From: an uncultured Lachnospiraceae bacterium
Lineage (GTDB): Bacteria > Bacillota > Clostridia > Lachnospirales > Lachnospiraceae
Direction of reading: 5' to 3'
NCBI GenBank assembly: GCA_910586405.1
Contig: CAJUII010000028.1
Location: 9,225-33,251, forward strand
DNA: 24,027 bases
A program made the translations under genes and the position numbers. A model generated the notes under the pieces. It ran no database searches, had not been told where the DNA came from, and saw only the letters and a program-made list of their open reading frames with translations. Shown one piece after another: positions 14,772-22,123 of this stretch. Positions within the stretch are counted from its first letter, which is position 1. Every line of letters begins with the position of its first letter.

Positions 14772-16067
14772 TCAGACTACTCTGCGCACGCACAAGATAT
14801 CACGGTAAAGCGCATTGCTGATCTTAATACCTGTCTTGGCAGAACTTGCATGAACAATCTTACCGTTCCCGATATAAATCGCCACATGACCTGGATAGCA
14901 TATAATATCGCCTGGCTCTGCCTCCGCATAACTAACTTCCTTCCCAACACTTCGCTGAGAAGTCGAGTTTCGTGGAAGACTGTAGCCAAAAGCCTTGTAT
15001 ACGGACTGCGTAAACCCTGAACAATCCGCTCCCTTTGTGAGACTTGTCCCCCCTGCCACATAGGGATTTCCGACAAATCCACAAGCAAAATTTGCCACTT
15101 CCTTCCCTTTGGCGCTTCCGCTCGAAGACGCCACAGTGTCCTTTCCGGCTGTCACCTTCGAAGCAGTATCATTCGCCGGTGTACTGTCATTGTTTTTCTC
15201 GGTGCTGTCACTGTTATTGACCGTCGTATTATTATTTTTCTTAGCCTCTTCCTCTTTGCGCTTACGCTCTTCCTCCTCTTTGCGTTTGCGCTCTTCTTCC
15301 TCTTTGCGCTTGCGCTCCTCCTCTGCCTTTCTGCGCTCTTCCTCCTCAATCTTCTTGATCTGCGCATTTCTCTGCTTGATCTGTGTCTTATAGATTTCCG
15401 CCTGCTGCTTTGCCTTACTGATCTGTACCGCATAATCTTCGCTGATCGCTTCAAGCTCCGCTCTCGCCTCCTCGACACTGGCGCGCTCCTCCTCAAGACC
15501 TTCCTGCACTGCCTCCAGCTCAGATTCCTCTATCTCAAGCGTCTCCTTTAAGTTCTCAACATTCTGTCGTGCTATCTGGTAATTTACGAACACTTTCTTG
15601 TCATACTCATGCATCTTCTCAACATAATCCGCCTTGTTAAGCATATCCTGCATCGATGAAGAACTAAAGATAATGTCAAGAACAGAGGTTTCTCCGCTCT
15701 CATACATCGCCTTTACCCGAATTTTCATCGTCTCATACTGCTGACGCTCCACCTTCTGCGCCTCTTCCAGATCAATCTTTGCCTGCTCGATCTGCTCTTT
15801 TTTCACCTCAATCTCTTCTTCGAGAAGGCTGATGCTCGCCATAATCTCCGCAATCTCGTTGCTGAGTATCTCTATCTCCGCATCAATCCCTTCCTGCTCT
15901 CCCTCAAGCTCATTGACCTGATCGTCTATATCCTCTAACCTATCTTGATCGTTTTTATTCTGCTGCTTCAAGACATCCTTTTCTGTCGCCTGCACCCGAC
16001 AAGGTCCAGTCAAAAGCACTGCCACACACAATCCAATTGTCAACAGCCGCCTGTACCCTTTTTTCAT
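14772..16067 (-). CDS. Secreted coiled-coil NlpC/P60 peptidoglycan endopeptidase (PcsB/CwlO-like)
   Basis: The 431-residue protein has a signal peptide (MKKGYRRLLTIGLCVAVLLT, cut near VQA) and a long coiled-coil region (about 30-260) like the PcsB/CwlO N-terminus. A charged spacer holds three tandem eight-residue ERKRKEEE units, then comes an Asn/Ser/Thr-rich linker. The C-terminal NlpC/P60 domain has Cys349 in GADCSGF, His394 in PGHVAIYIG and His406. Such enzymes cut peptide stems in the wall and are usually switched on by FtsEX; FtsEX control here is inferred. The start at 16067 precedes the signal peptide, with AAAAGGGGAAG before it; a longer frame adds 45 arginine-rich residues that mask the signal. 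It lies 43 bases after the lipoprotein gene. Confidence 0.93.
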   Translation of the reverse strand: MKKGYRRLLTIGLCVAVLLTGPCRVQATEKDVLKQQNKNDQDRLEDIDDQVNELEGEQEGIDAEIEILSNEIAEIMASISLLEEEIEVKKEQIEQAKIDLEEAQKVERQQYETMKIRVKAMYESGETSVLDIIFSSSSMQDMLNKADYVEKMHEYDKKVFVNYQIARQNVENLKETLEIEESELEAVQEGLEEERASVEEARAELEAISEDYAVQISKAKQQAEIYKTQIKQRNAQIKKIEEEERRKAEEERKRKEEEERKRKEEEERKRKEEEAKKNNNTTVNNSDSTEKNNDSTPANDTASKVTAGKDTVASSSGSAKGKEVANFACGFVGNPYVAGGTSLTKGADCSGFTQSVYKAFGYSLPRNSTSQRSVGKEVSYAEAEPGDIICYPGHVAIYIGNGKIVHASSAKTGIKISNALYRDILCVRRVV

Positions 16068-16110
16068 GTGTATCTTCCCCTTTTCTATTGCCTGCACCAG
16101 ACAGCCGCCA

Positions 16111-17349
16111 CTATGACTCCGTTGACGCCTCGGTCTCCTGTGTATCTTCTTGATCCTCCAACGCATCGTTCTGTGCCGGTGCGGTTTCCTCAATGGTGAC
16201 AATCTCCATCAGACGCTCAACTACCATATCCTGCACGATCGACATTCGATACGTAGCATATCCAACCTCATTGATCAGCTCTGCGCCAGATGTATAACCG
16301 TACTCCGAAGCTTCCTCATCCGCCTTTTCAGAAATCATCTCCTCTGTAATCTCCATCCCCTCAGCCCTGGACACCGCTTCCATAACGAGATACTGCTTGA
16401 CAGTGTCCGTGAACATCTCATTCATCTGCTCATTGTACTGCTCCATCGTCACACCATACGCATTGGTCACAAACGTCTCAAGATCCATGTTGTACATCGC
16501 CTGTGCCAGCGATTCAAGATAATTATTATAATTTTGTGCCTCCTCCTCGATCAGATACGCCGGAACAGACTTCACCGTGCTTTCCTCCACAACCTTTTGA
16601 ACAACGGCACTTTTCGCATTCGCATTGTATGCCTCATCTGCGTTCTTCTCCACTTCAGCCTTTCCCGCCTGCCAGACTTCGTCCTTTGACTTATATGAAA
16701 GCCCCATCTCCGCCATTTCCTCCGGCGTCACTGTCTCATACGCTGCCGAACCCTCTATGCCATTGACCGTAACGGTAAATACAACCGCCTGTCCAGCAAG
16801 GTCCGCGCTCTGATAATTCTCAGGAAATGTCAGATTCAAATCAACTGTCTCGCCGGGCATCACACCCACAAGTCCCTCTTCAAAACCTGGTATAAAGGAC
16901 CCCGAACCAATGGAGAGCTTATAGCCCGATGCTGTACCGCCCTCAAACGCCACACCATCTTTCTTGCCGACATAGTCGATATCCGCGACATCGCCCTCCT
17001 TGACTGCCCTGTTTGTGATCTTGCCCACCAAAAGCCTGCTGTTGATATAGTTCTCAATAGTCTCATCATCCACTGCCGGGCGGTCAGCCGTCACTTTCAG
17101 ATTCTTATAATCCGTAAGTGTCACATAATCGGCAATATTTAGATCCTGAAATCCTACATAATCAGCTCTCTCGCTGACACGTTCCTCCTCGGTTGACTGC
17201 TCCTCTAAAGTATCTGTCTCTGTTTCCTCTGCTGTCTGAGTTGTCTGTGATGTCTCCTGCACATCTGCGTCAGACTTCTGTTCCCCGCAGGCGCTTACCC
17301 CAAAGACCATCACCCCTGCCATACACATCCATGCCAATTTCTTTTTCAT
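16111..17349 (-). CDS. Trigger-factor-like FKBP peptidyl-prolyl isomerase lipoprotein
   Basis: The 412-residue protein begins with a lipoprotein signal (MKKKLAWMCMAGVMVFGVSAC), predicted lipidated Cys21. An acidic Thr/Glu-rich linker follows. The FKBP-type isomerase domain spans about 110-200, with VKEGDVADIDYVGKKDG, FIPGFEEGLVGVMPGE and LNLTFPENY. A helical C-terminal part resembles the trigger factor chaperone arm. Unlike cytoplasmic trigger factor it has no ribosome-binding domain and is exported, so it probably folds secreted proteins at the membrane, as PrsA does. The start at 17349 gives the signal peptide; GGAAGG lies about 11 bases before it. It shares an operon with the downstream wall hydrolase. 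Confidence 0.9.
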   Translation of the reverse strand: MKKKLAWMCMAGVMVFGVSACGEQKSDADVQETSQTTQTAEETETDTLEEQSTEEERVSERADYVGFQDLNIADYVTLTDYKNLKVTADRPAVDDETIENYINSRLLVGKITNRAVKEGDVADIDYVGKKDGVAFEGGTASGYKLSIGSGSFIPGFEEGLVGVMPGETVDLNLTFPENYQSADLAGQAVVFTVTVNGIEGSAAYETVTPEEMAEMGLSYKSKDEVWQAGKAEVEKNADEAYNANAKSAVVQKVVEESTVKSVPAYLIEEEAQNYNNYLESLAQAMYNMDLETFVTNAYGVTMEQYNEQMNEMFTDTVKQYLVMEAVSRAEGMEITEEMISEKADEEASEYGYTSGAELINEVGYATYRMSIVQDMVVERLMEIVTIEETAPAQNDALEDQEDTQETEASTES

Positions 17350-17395
17350 ATTTTCATAATCCTTCCTATAGATTCTATCCACCCTCATGAACTCT

Positions 17396-17424
17396 ATGAT
17401 ACCATCATCACATAAAAAAGACAA
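17396..17424 (-). promoter_or_regulatory. Sigma-A promoter of the lipoprotein-NlpC/P60 operon
   Basis: On the minus strand TTGTCT (17424-17419), 17 bases, TATCAT (17401-17396). It is divergent from the promoter at 17456-17484. Confidence 0.65.
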
Positions 17425-17455
17425 CGAAAAATGACAATGAAATCGACATACTTTC

Positions 17456-17484
17456 TTGCACTTTCTGACATTTAATGTTAAAAT
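17456..17484 (+). promoter_or_regulatory. Sigma-A promoter of the small membrane protein gene
   Basis: TTGCAC (17456-17461), 17 bases, TAAAAT (17479-17484), about 45 bases before the start codon. Confidence 0.7.
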
Positions 17485-17528
17485 CCTTATTATCAGATAT
17501 AAACAATACAGAAAGGTAATGGAATCAG

Positions 17529-17999
17529 ATGGCAGTAAAAATTTTAATTGCAATTCTTGTCATTTTCGTGGTACTACTGGTAGTCCTTTATTTTGTCGGC
17601 AAAAAACTGCAAAAAAAGCAGGCAGAACAGCAAGCTCAGATCGAGGCTGCCAAGCAGACCGTCACGATGCTCATCATTGACAAAAAAAAGCTTAAGCTTA
17701 AAGATGCCGGGCTTCCCGCCGCAGTGCTAGAACAGACCCCGAAGTACATGCGGCGCGCCAAATTCCCGATTGTCAAGGCAAAGGTCGGTCCCCAGATTTT
17801 ATCCCTGATCTGTGACGCCGCGATCTTTGACAGCATTCCAGTCAAGAAGGAAGTCAAGGCGACCGTGAGCGGCATCTATATCACTGATGTGAAGGGCATT
17901 CGTGGAAAGCTCAACACTGCTCCGGCCAAGAAAAAGGGCAAATTTCGAAGCTGGGTTGAAAAAATGCAGGAAAAAGCGGGTGCCAAGCCGCTCAAATAA
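17529..17999 (+). CDS. Conserved-looking membrane-anchored protein, function unknown
   Basis: The 156-residue protein has one N-terminal membrane helix (about residues 4-24, very rich in Val/Ile/Leu), a short coiled Gln/Lys/Ala segment (KKQAEQQAQIEAAKQ), then a soluble basic domain of about 100 residues ending in a Lys-rich tail. I recognise no named family. The topology suggests a cytoplasmic domain tethered to the membrane, because positive residues follow the helix. The Shine-Dalgarno is weak: AGAAAGG lies 12 bases before the ATG, with TGGA closer. It has its own promoter and terminator, so it is monocistronic. Confidence 0.85.
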   Translation: MAVKILIAILVIFVVLLVVLYFVGKKLQKKQAEQQAQIEAAKQTVTMLIIDKKKLKLKDAGLPAAVLEQTPKYMRRAKFPIVKAKVGPQILSLICDAAIFDSIPVKKEVKATVSGIYITDVKGIRGKLNTAPAKKKGKFRSWVEKMQEKAGAKPLK

Positions 18000-18020
18000 A
18001 CAGGTATTAGAATCATCACA

Positions 18021-18050
18021 AAACGGCATATCCTGCGGGCTATGCCGTTT
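18021..18050. terminator. Bidirectional terminator between convergent genes
   Basis: AAACGGCATA (18021-18030) pairs perfectly with TATGCCGTTT (18041-18050), 10-base loop. The plus strand continues with CTTC and the minus strand with TG, so the U-tract comes mostly from the stem. It lies between the small membrane protein gene and the convergent phosphatase gene. Confidence 0.7.
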
Positions 18051-18155
18051 CTTCATCTCTAATCCCCTTTTCAACATAAATTCCTATGACAGCTGCAATC
18101 ATACCATTGCCATCCTGTGCATTCTCTCCAAATGTTGTAAGATCATTACAGTACA

Positions 18156-18698
18156 CTAGTAAAATGAATATTTTCGTATCTCACAATTTCTGATTCCAAA
18201 TGCGGAGTACTCCTCATTTTCCATATCGTAGAAGTAGGAGTGAACCACCCGCGCTATGCCATTGTGCGCCACCAAGAGATATGTTTTTTCTTCCGATTCC
18301 ACCCGAAGCTCATCCAGTAAGTTATAGATCCGCTGCGCCAAATGCAGCATCGTCTCCCCCTCCCCGAAATGATTGATAAAACTTTTCTTAGCTTCTTGAA
18401 ACGCTGCCCCATCTCTCGGTGTTGACTCATATTTTCCAAAATTCTGTTCTTTTAAGCGGCTTTCCTCCCTCGCCGGGATTCCTGTAATCTGTGCGATCTC
18501 CAGTGCTGTGTCACGCGCCCGAATTAATGGTGAATACAAAATCTCATTTATTGCCAGCCCCTCATCCATAATCTTTTTGCCGAGTGTTCGCGCCTGCTCC
18601 CTGCCAAGCGCTGTGAGTGCTATATCCGTCGCGCCGCAGATTTTATTCTCTACATTCCAAATAGTCTGACCATGCCTTGTGAAATACATGTGTGCCAT
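18156..18698 (-). CDS. Histidine phosphatase (phosphoglycerate mutase-like family)
   Basis: The 180-residue protein has the phosphohistidine motif TRHGQT (His9) at its N-terminus, the middle RARDTA segment and the second catalytic histidine in VAHNGIAR (His145). These place it in the broad histidine phosphatase superfamily; it is shorter than glycolytic cofactor-dependent mutase (about 230-250 residues). The substrate is unknown: sugar phosphate, nucleotide or alpha-ribazole phosphatase activities all occur in such short members. No cobalamin genes are nearby. The start at 18698 has AAAGGA eight bases before; the in-frame extension upstream runs into the terminator of the preceding RNA. Confidence 0.88.
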   Translation of the reverse strand: MAHMYFTRHGQTIWNVENKICGATDIALTALGREQARTLGKKIMDEGLAINEILYSPLIRARDTALEIAQITGIPAREESRLKEQNFGKYESTPRDGAAFQEAKKSFINHFGEGETMLHLAQRIYNLLDELRVESEEKTYLLVAHNGIARVVHSYFYDMENEEYSAFGIRNCEIRKYSFY

Positions 18699-18734
18699 AT
18701 CTCCCATCCTTTCCGATCTGAAATCTCTGCCAAC

Positions 18735-18750
18735 ATATTTTATAAAATAT
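18735..18750. promoter_or_regulatory. Perfect 16-bp AT palindrome before the phosphatase gene
   Basis: ATATTTTATAAAATAT equals its reverse complement and lies 37 bases before the start codon. It holds TATAAA on the minus strand, a possible -10 with TTGTGT upstream at 19-base spacing. This may be promoter, operator or both. Confidence 0.35.
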
Positions 18751-18767
18751 ACAATACTTTCCAACAC

Positions 18768-18819
18768 AAAAATCAAGCGGTCGCTATACCTTCTACTCTC
18801 GAATGATACAACGACCGCT
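18768..18819 (-). terminator. Intrinsic terminator of the candidate long RNA
   Basis: AGCGGTCG and CGACCGCT (18812-18819 with 18776-18783) form an 8-bp stem. A further imperfect stem lies inside the 28-base loop. On the minus strand TGA and TTTTTG follow. It lies upstream of the phosphatase gene with no gene directly before it except the RNA. Confidence 0.75.
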
Positions 18820-19452
18820 CTACTGCTCTTCAATATTCAATTTTTTTCCTCTTTCCCGGACCTTTCATCCGTACAAATTCTTTGATCCTAAAGTTTCTTG
18901 TTCTTGTGTATCTTACCTGCTTTTGAAAGTTTGAATCCTCTTTCGCCTGGATTCCTTTCTCTTTCATAAAAATCTTTTTAGAGTTTCCATTCAAGTTCAT
19001 TTGATCGCTTCCGAACACCTATAATTCAACTGCTTTAATTCTGAACTCTCCTGTTGTAAACTCTCCTTTTAAAATTTGATTTTCCTATCTTCTAACTTCT
19101 TTTTGAAATACACTTCTTAACATTCTTTGCTCTGCTATCTAAATAGCTGCATCTTTTCGTTCTCATATCTATTAAGGGATTTCTTTCTGCTAGAATCTAG
19201 GTTTCTACAGTTGCCAAGGGACTCATCTCCTTTCCATTATCACCTTTATCTCGATTGCCGTAGGTTTCCGAATACTGCATCTGTTTTATCAAATGCTTTA
19301 CAAAAGCTTTTTTGTATTCTTATACTTTTATCTTTGGTATATTTACAATTCGTCTTTTGTAATCTTGATTCGTCACCATCTTTGGTACTTGTCCTGTCTA
19401 GTTCTCCTATGTAACTATCCTTTGTACCTTATTTTCTTCTCTTCCTTTGTGT
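18768..19452 (-). ncRNA. Candidate long purine-rich structured RNA (about 685 nt)
   Basis: A transcript is predicted from the promoter at 19487-19459 to the terminator at 18776-18819. No open frame in it looks like a protein. The minus strand is strikingly purine-rich (about 73% in a 55-base sample near the 5' end), with more than 15 GGA motifs. Local folds visible by eye: TTACAA/TTGTAA with an 8-base loop (near 19345). GAATAC/GTATTC (19314-19319 with 19272-19277) encloses GCATTTG/CAGATGC. CTACGG pairs with CTGTAG (near 19260 and 19210). GAATCC/GGATTC is nested in GAAAG/CTTTC (18929-18960). I recognise no known RNA family. Function unknown. Confidence 0.5.
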
Positions 19453-19458
19453 AATTGT

Positions 19459-19487
19459 ATAGTAACACTTCCACGCTGAGATTGCAA
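19459..19487 (-). promoter_or_regulatory. Strong sigma-A promoter of the candidate long RNA
   Basis: On the minus strand TTGCAA (19487-19482), 17 bases, TACTAT (19464-19459), with TGT just before the -10 as an extended -10 element. A Spo0A-box-like TGTCGAA lies at 19514-19520, 26 bases upstream of the -35. Confidence 0.75.
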
Positions 19488-19555
19488 GCGTTTTTGCTAA
19501 ATTTATCAAATATTGTCGAATTTACTATATTCTATCAGTTATTTTTCACAATAAA

Positions 19556-19870
19556 TTATATATTTTCTGTCAATCGAACTCCATTCTTACTATTTTCTAT
19601 GACATACAGTACCTCACCTTTTATCTGTTTACTTTTTTTCTCATAATCAGCTTCCTTTTGCACTGCCACTGCCTCCTGTACAGTCATTAGATTTCTGAGC
19701 TGTACCGTATGATTTTCCACTGGTATGTACGCTTTTTTCTTCTTGTCCAATACTGATCGCAGTAGATAATACTGATAGGTATCCTTTTTGTTATCCGCCA
19801 GCTTCACAATATCATCCACAATGCACACGCCAATCGTATCACTATATATAATATCCTTTTTCTGAAACAA
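19556..19870 (-). CDS. Short CarD/CdnL-like RNA polymerase-interacting protein
   Basis: The 104-residue protein starts FQKKDIIYSDTIGVCIVDDI, which resembles the Tudor-like RNA polymerase interaction domain of CarD/CdnL and Mfd (usual start MFQxGDxIVYGxxGVCxV). It continues with YYLLRS, YIPVENHTVQLRNLMT and EAVAVQKE, the usual end of that domain. It stops soon after, whereas typical CarD proteins have about 160 residues with a C-terminal helical DNA-binding domain, absent here. The start is TTG at 19870 because GGGGGG lies six bases before it; an ATG ten codons upstream would overlap the ribosome site and the previous gene. It follows the coiled-coil gene by 22 bases and is probably co-transcribed. 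Confidence 0.7.
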   Translation of the reverse strand: MFQKKDIIYSDTIGVCIVDDIVKLADNKKDTYQYYLLRSVLDKKKKAYIPVENHTVQLRNLMTVQEAVAVQKEADYEKKSKQIKGEVLYVIENSKNGVRLTENI

Positions 19871-19892
19871 TGTTATCCCCCCAATATGTATA

Positions 19893-20450
19893 TTATACAC
19901 GCAGTGAATCGAGATCGCGCATAATCTCCTTATCCGTTCTGCTCAAAAACTGCGTCTTGTACGCCAGGCGCCTGTCCACCTTATTGATGGAGGCCGCCAT
20001 ATATTCAAATCCTGCGTCCATTCTTCTCCCAGCACGCCTGATGTCTACCCTGAGTTCTCTCACATTGCTCGTCAGACAATCCAGCCTATTTTCCATCCGG
20101 TTCAGCTTGATCTCCACCTTGTCTTGACGGGCTTCCATCCGATCAAACCGCTCCTCTAAATTGTCAAGGCGCGTATCCATATTATCCAGTCGTTCCTCCA
20201 CCTTGTCGAGACGATCCTCCACCTTGTCCAGGCGGCCCTCCACCTGATCAAGACGAACCTCTACATTTTCAAGGCGTGTCTCCACTTTATCCAAGCGAAC
20301 TTCCACATTCTCAAGGCGCGTCTCTACACTTTCCAGCCGAAAATCGATCGTCTTAAGATGATCCCCGATCTTGCCAAGACTGCTATCAATTGGTTGCAGT
20401 TTGATCTCCATCAGTTGTGCAATTGCCTGTAAATCCTTTTCCTCTAACAT
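19893..20450 (-). CDS. Heptad-repeat coiled-coil protein, function unknown
   Basis: The 185-residue protein is mostly one long coiled coil. After a 30-residue start come about eleven seven-residue units of the type RLENVEV, RLDKVED and RLDNLEE (about residues 40-120), encoded by 21-bp DNA repeats. A basic segment follows (RELRVDIRRAGRRMD), then a C-terminal part that ends DLDSLRV. There is no signal peptide or membrane helix, so it is probably cytoplasmic. The start at 20450 has GGGAGGA about seven bases before; the in-frame extension upstream lies over the promoter. A CarD-like gene follows. Repeat number may vary between strains because the 21-bp units can recombine. Confidence 0.8.
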   Translation of the reverse strand: MLEEKDLQAIAQLMEIKLQPIDSSLGKIGDHLKTIDFRLESVETRLENVEVRLDKVETRLENVEVRLDQVEGRLDKVEDRLDKVEERLDNMDTRLDNLEERFDRMEARQDKVEIKLNRMENRLDCLTSNVRELRVDIRRAGRRMDAGFEYMAASINKVDRRLAYKTQFLSRTDKEIMRDLDSLRV

Positions 20451-20490
20451 GTCTGATCCTCCCGTATCGCTCTCATCACTGCTCAATCCC

Positions 20491-20519
20491 ACTTTAGCAG
20501 AAAAAAATTTTTCTGTCCA
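20491..20519 (-). promoter_or_regulatory. Sigma-A promoter of the coiled-coil/CarD-like genes
   Basis: On the minus strand TGGACA (20519-20514), 17 bases, TAAAGT (20496-20491). The spacer begins and ends in an inverted repeat, CAGAAAAA/TTTTTCTG, which could be an operator. Confidence 0.6.
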
Positions 20520-20643
20520 CTCGAAATGTAAAAACTCACACAACTATTTTCTTTTTAGAGCAACATTATATATTTTTAATATAAACACCTCTAATTTTTA
20601 GTAATAATTAACAATTTTATTGGACAATACTTCTTAAAGCATT

Positions 20644-20680
20644 AAAATAGCATCACTTCCGTCCGAAACGATGCCATTTT
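20644..20680 (-). other. Stem-loop that pairs better as minus-strand RNA
   Basis: AAAATGGCATC (20680-20670) and GATGCTATTTT (20654-20644) form an 11-bp stem with one G-U pair; on the plus strand that pair would be A-C. The stem ends in TTTT. It could end a short transcript from the region to its right. Outside this hairpin and the possible decayed gene at 20741-20936 I see nothing in 20520-20940. Confidence 0.4.
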
Positions 20681-20740
20681 ACTTGTCCTTATGAAACTGC
20701 ATTGTTACATGTAATCCCTTTCCCGTCTGATGCTGCCGAG

Positions 20741-20936
20741 TTACTTCCCCTTCGCACCAACCGACCGTCCATAGAACCAGCCTGTCAGCAGAAATTCTGG
20801 TCCGCTTGCTCTGTATCATCAAACCATATTTTCTTTACTATCTTTATCGGCCAAAATCCAGCTTCCCTTAACCCTTTTTTCATAATATATGCCAGATGTA
20901 TACTCCTGATACCTCAAAATGAAAATGAAGCGCCAT
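20741..20936 (-). pseudogene. Possible decayed protein gene with frameshifts
   Basis: Three short protein-like stretches follow one another in different frames. The first starts at ATG 20936 (MALHFHFEVSGVYIWHI). The second overlaps it from 20883 (MKKGLREAGFWPIKIVKKIW, about 32 residues). The third ends at TAA 20741 (EFLLTGWFYGRSVGAKGK). Read together they could be a small protein broken by at least two frameshifts, but I do not recognise it, and chance is possible. It lies just beyond the glgD terminator. Confidence 0.25.
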
Positions 20937-20941
20937 ATGCA

Positions 20942-20968
20942 TAAAACAGGAGGGGAACTCCCCTCCTG
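20942..20968 (-). terminator. Intrinsic terminator of glgC-glgD
   Basis: CAGGAGGGG and CCCCTCCTG (20960-20968 with 20947-20955) form a perfect 9-bp stem with a 4-base loop, followed on the minus strand by TTTTAT. It starts six bases after the glgD stop. Confidence 0.92.
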
Positions 20969-20974
20969 CATCAA

Positions 20975-22123
20975 TTAAACTTGTTTGCGTTTTTCGACAA
21001 ATACCGGGAAGGACTCCGTTCCCTTTAACTCTTTATAAGAAGTAATCTTCACATTCTTGTCGGTGATTGCGTACTCTACCGTCGCGCCTGTCTCGATCAC
21101 TGTATCCTGCATCAGGACGCAGTTCCTGACCTTCGCACCTTTGCCAACCTTCACGCCTCTGAAAAGGATACAATTCTCAACCTCACCCTCAATCACGCAG
21201 CCGTCTGCCGCCATCACATTCTTTGCATGAGAGCCGTCTGCATATCTCGTCGGATTGTCATCACGAATCTTGGTGTAAACTGGATTCGGGGAGAACAGTG
21301 CATTGATATTCTCCTCCTTGAGCATCTTCATGTTCTCCGCAAAGTAGGAGTTGATATCCATGATGCGTGCAAAGTAACCGTCGTGCTGGTAAGCCTTCAC
21401 ATTCAGCTTGTCAAGCTGCGGAGAGATGATATCGCGCTCAAAATACGTAAGTCCGTTCACATATGCCTCACGAATCTGATCAATCAAAAGCTGACGCTCA
21501 ATGACATAAATATTCATGGAAACATTATGTACACCATTTTCCTTATTGTTGACTACGATTTTCTGAACTCTGCCGTCGCCGTCAATGTCAAGTGTATAGT
21601 ACAAATCCTTTTTGGTCACATCAATGTCGCGCAGCGCCTTTGGTATGTCCTCTTTCGTGTATGCGATCGTCACGTCTGCGCCGCTGTCAATATGGCGCTG
21701 GAGCAGCTTGCTGAAATTAAAGTTGACAGCAATGTTTGTATCTGCCATAATGACATATTTTTCCTTCTGGCGCTTGAGATAGTCGATAATGCTCGCAATC
21801 GCCTCAACCCTGCCATTGTAGATATTTACGGTTTTCTGCGCAAACGGCGGAATGATGTTCAGACCACCCTTCTTGCGCGTCAGATCCCACTCTCTACCGG
21901 ATCCCAGATGATCCATCAGAGAATGATAATTTCTCTTTACAATCAATGATATATTGTCAATACCACAGTTAACCATACTTGAAAGCATGAAATCTACCAG
22001 TCTGTAACGGCTTGCAAATGGAATGGATGCCATCAGTCGCTCAGTAACAAGCTCCGGTACTAATGAATCATAGCTGTTTGGGAACAAAATGCCCATTGCT
22101 GAATCTGCGTTTGAATTGATCAT
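20975..22123 (-). CDS. glgD: Glucose-1-phosphate adenylyltransferase regulatory subunit GlgD
   Basis: Partner subunit of GlgC in ADP-glucose synthesis for glycogen. The 382-residue protein follows the nucleotidyltransferase fold (PFASRYRLVDFMLSSMVNCGI, GSGREWDL, and a C-terminal left-handed beta helix from about 285). Its N-terminus (SAMGILFPNSYDSLVPELVT) lacks the glycine-rich GGxGxRL nucleotide loop seen in GlgC, the usual sign of the non-catalytic GlgD type. The start codon overlaps the glgC stop (ATGA), and GGGAGGTGA lies within the end of glgC. The two are translationally coupled and probably form a mixed tetramer. Confidence 0.95.
   Translation of the reverse strand: MINSNADSAMGILFPNSYDSLVPELVTERLMASIPFASRYRLVDFMLSSMVNCGIDNISLIVKRNYHSLMDHLGSGREWDLTRKKGGLNIIPPFAQKTVNIYNGRVEAIASIIDYLKRQKEKYVIMADTNIAVNFNFSKLLQRHIDSGADVTIAYTKEDIPKALRDIDVTKKDLYYTLDIDGDGRVQKIVVNNKENGVHNVSMNIYVIERQLLIDQIREAYVNGLTYFERDIISPQLDKLNVKAYQHDGYFARIMDINSYFAENMKMLKEENINALFSPNPVYTKIRDDNPTRYADGSHAKNVMAADGCVIEGEVENCILFRGVKVGKGAKVRNCVLMQDTVIETGATVEYAITDKNVKITSYKELKGTESFPVFVEKRKQV

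Noticed and set aside
15240..15345. Tandem repeat considered as an intergenic satellite
   Set aside because: It encodes the ERKRKEEE spacer units inside the NlpC/P60 protein.
16068..16202. N-terminal extension of the NlpC/P60 protein
   Set aside because: It would put 45 Arg-rich residues before a clear signal peptide and overlap the end of the lipoprotein gene; the ATG at 16067 has a ribosome site.
16150..16689. 179-codon plus-strand open frame, Leu/His-rich
   Set aside because: Antisense to the well-supported trigger-factor-like lipoprotein gene.
18830..19018. 62-codon minus-strand frame, Lys/Arg-rich
   Set aside because: No ribosome site of note; the basic composition simply follows the purine-rich DNA, and it sits within the candidate RNA just before its terminator.
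19127..19414. 95-codon plus-strand frame, Leu/Ser/Phe-rich
   Set aside because: It reads the pyrimidine-rich complement of the candidate RNA and looks like composition noise.
19514..19520. Spo0A box (TGTCGAA) as proof of sporulation control of the RNA
   Set aside because: A seven-base match is expected a few times by chance in 24 kb; mentioned only as a hint.
20100..20345. Regular 21-bp repeats considered as a CRISPR or satellite array
   Set aside because: The repeats are in frame and encode coiled-coil heptads, with no spacers.
20702..20944. 80-codon plus-strand frame
   Set aside because: No Shine-Dalgarno or family resemblance; the minus-strand pieces in the same interval look more protein-like.
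21227..21949. 240-codon plus-strand open frame
   Set aside because: Antisense to glgD with no ribosome site or domain; glgD motifs are clear on the other strand.
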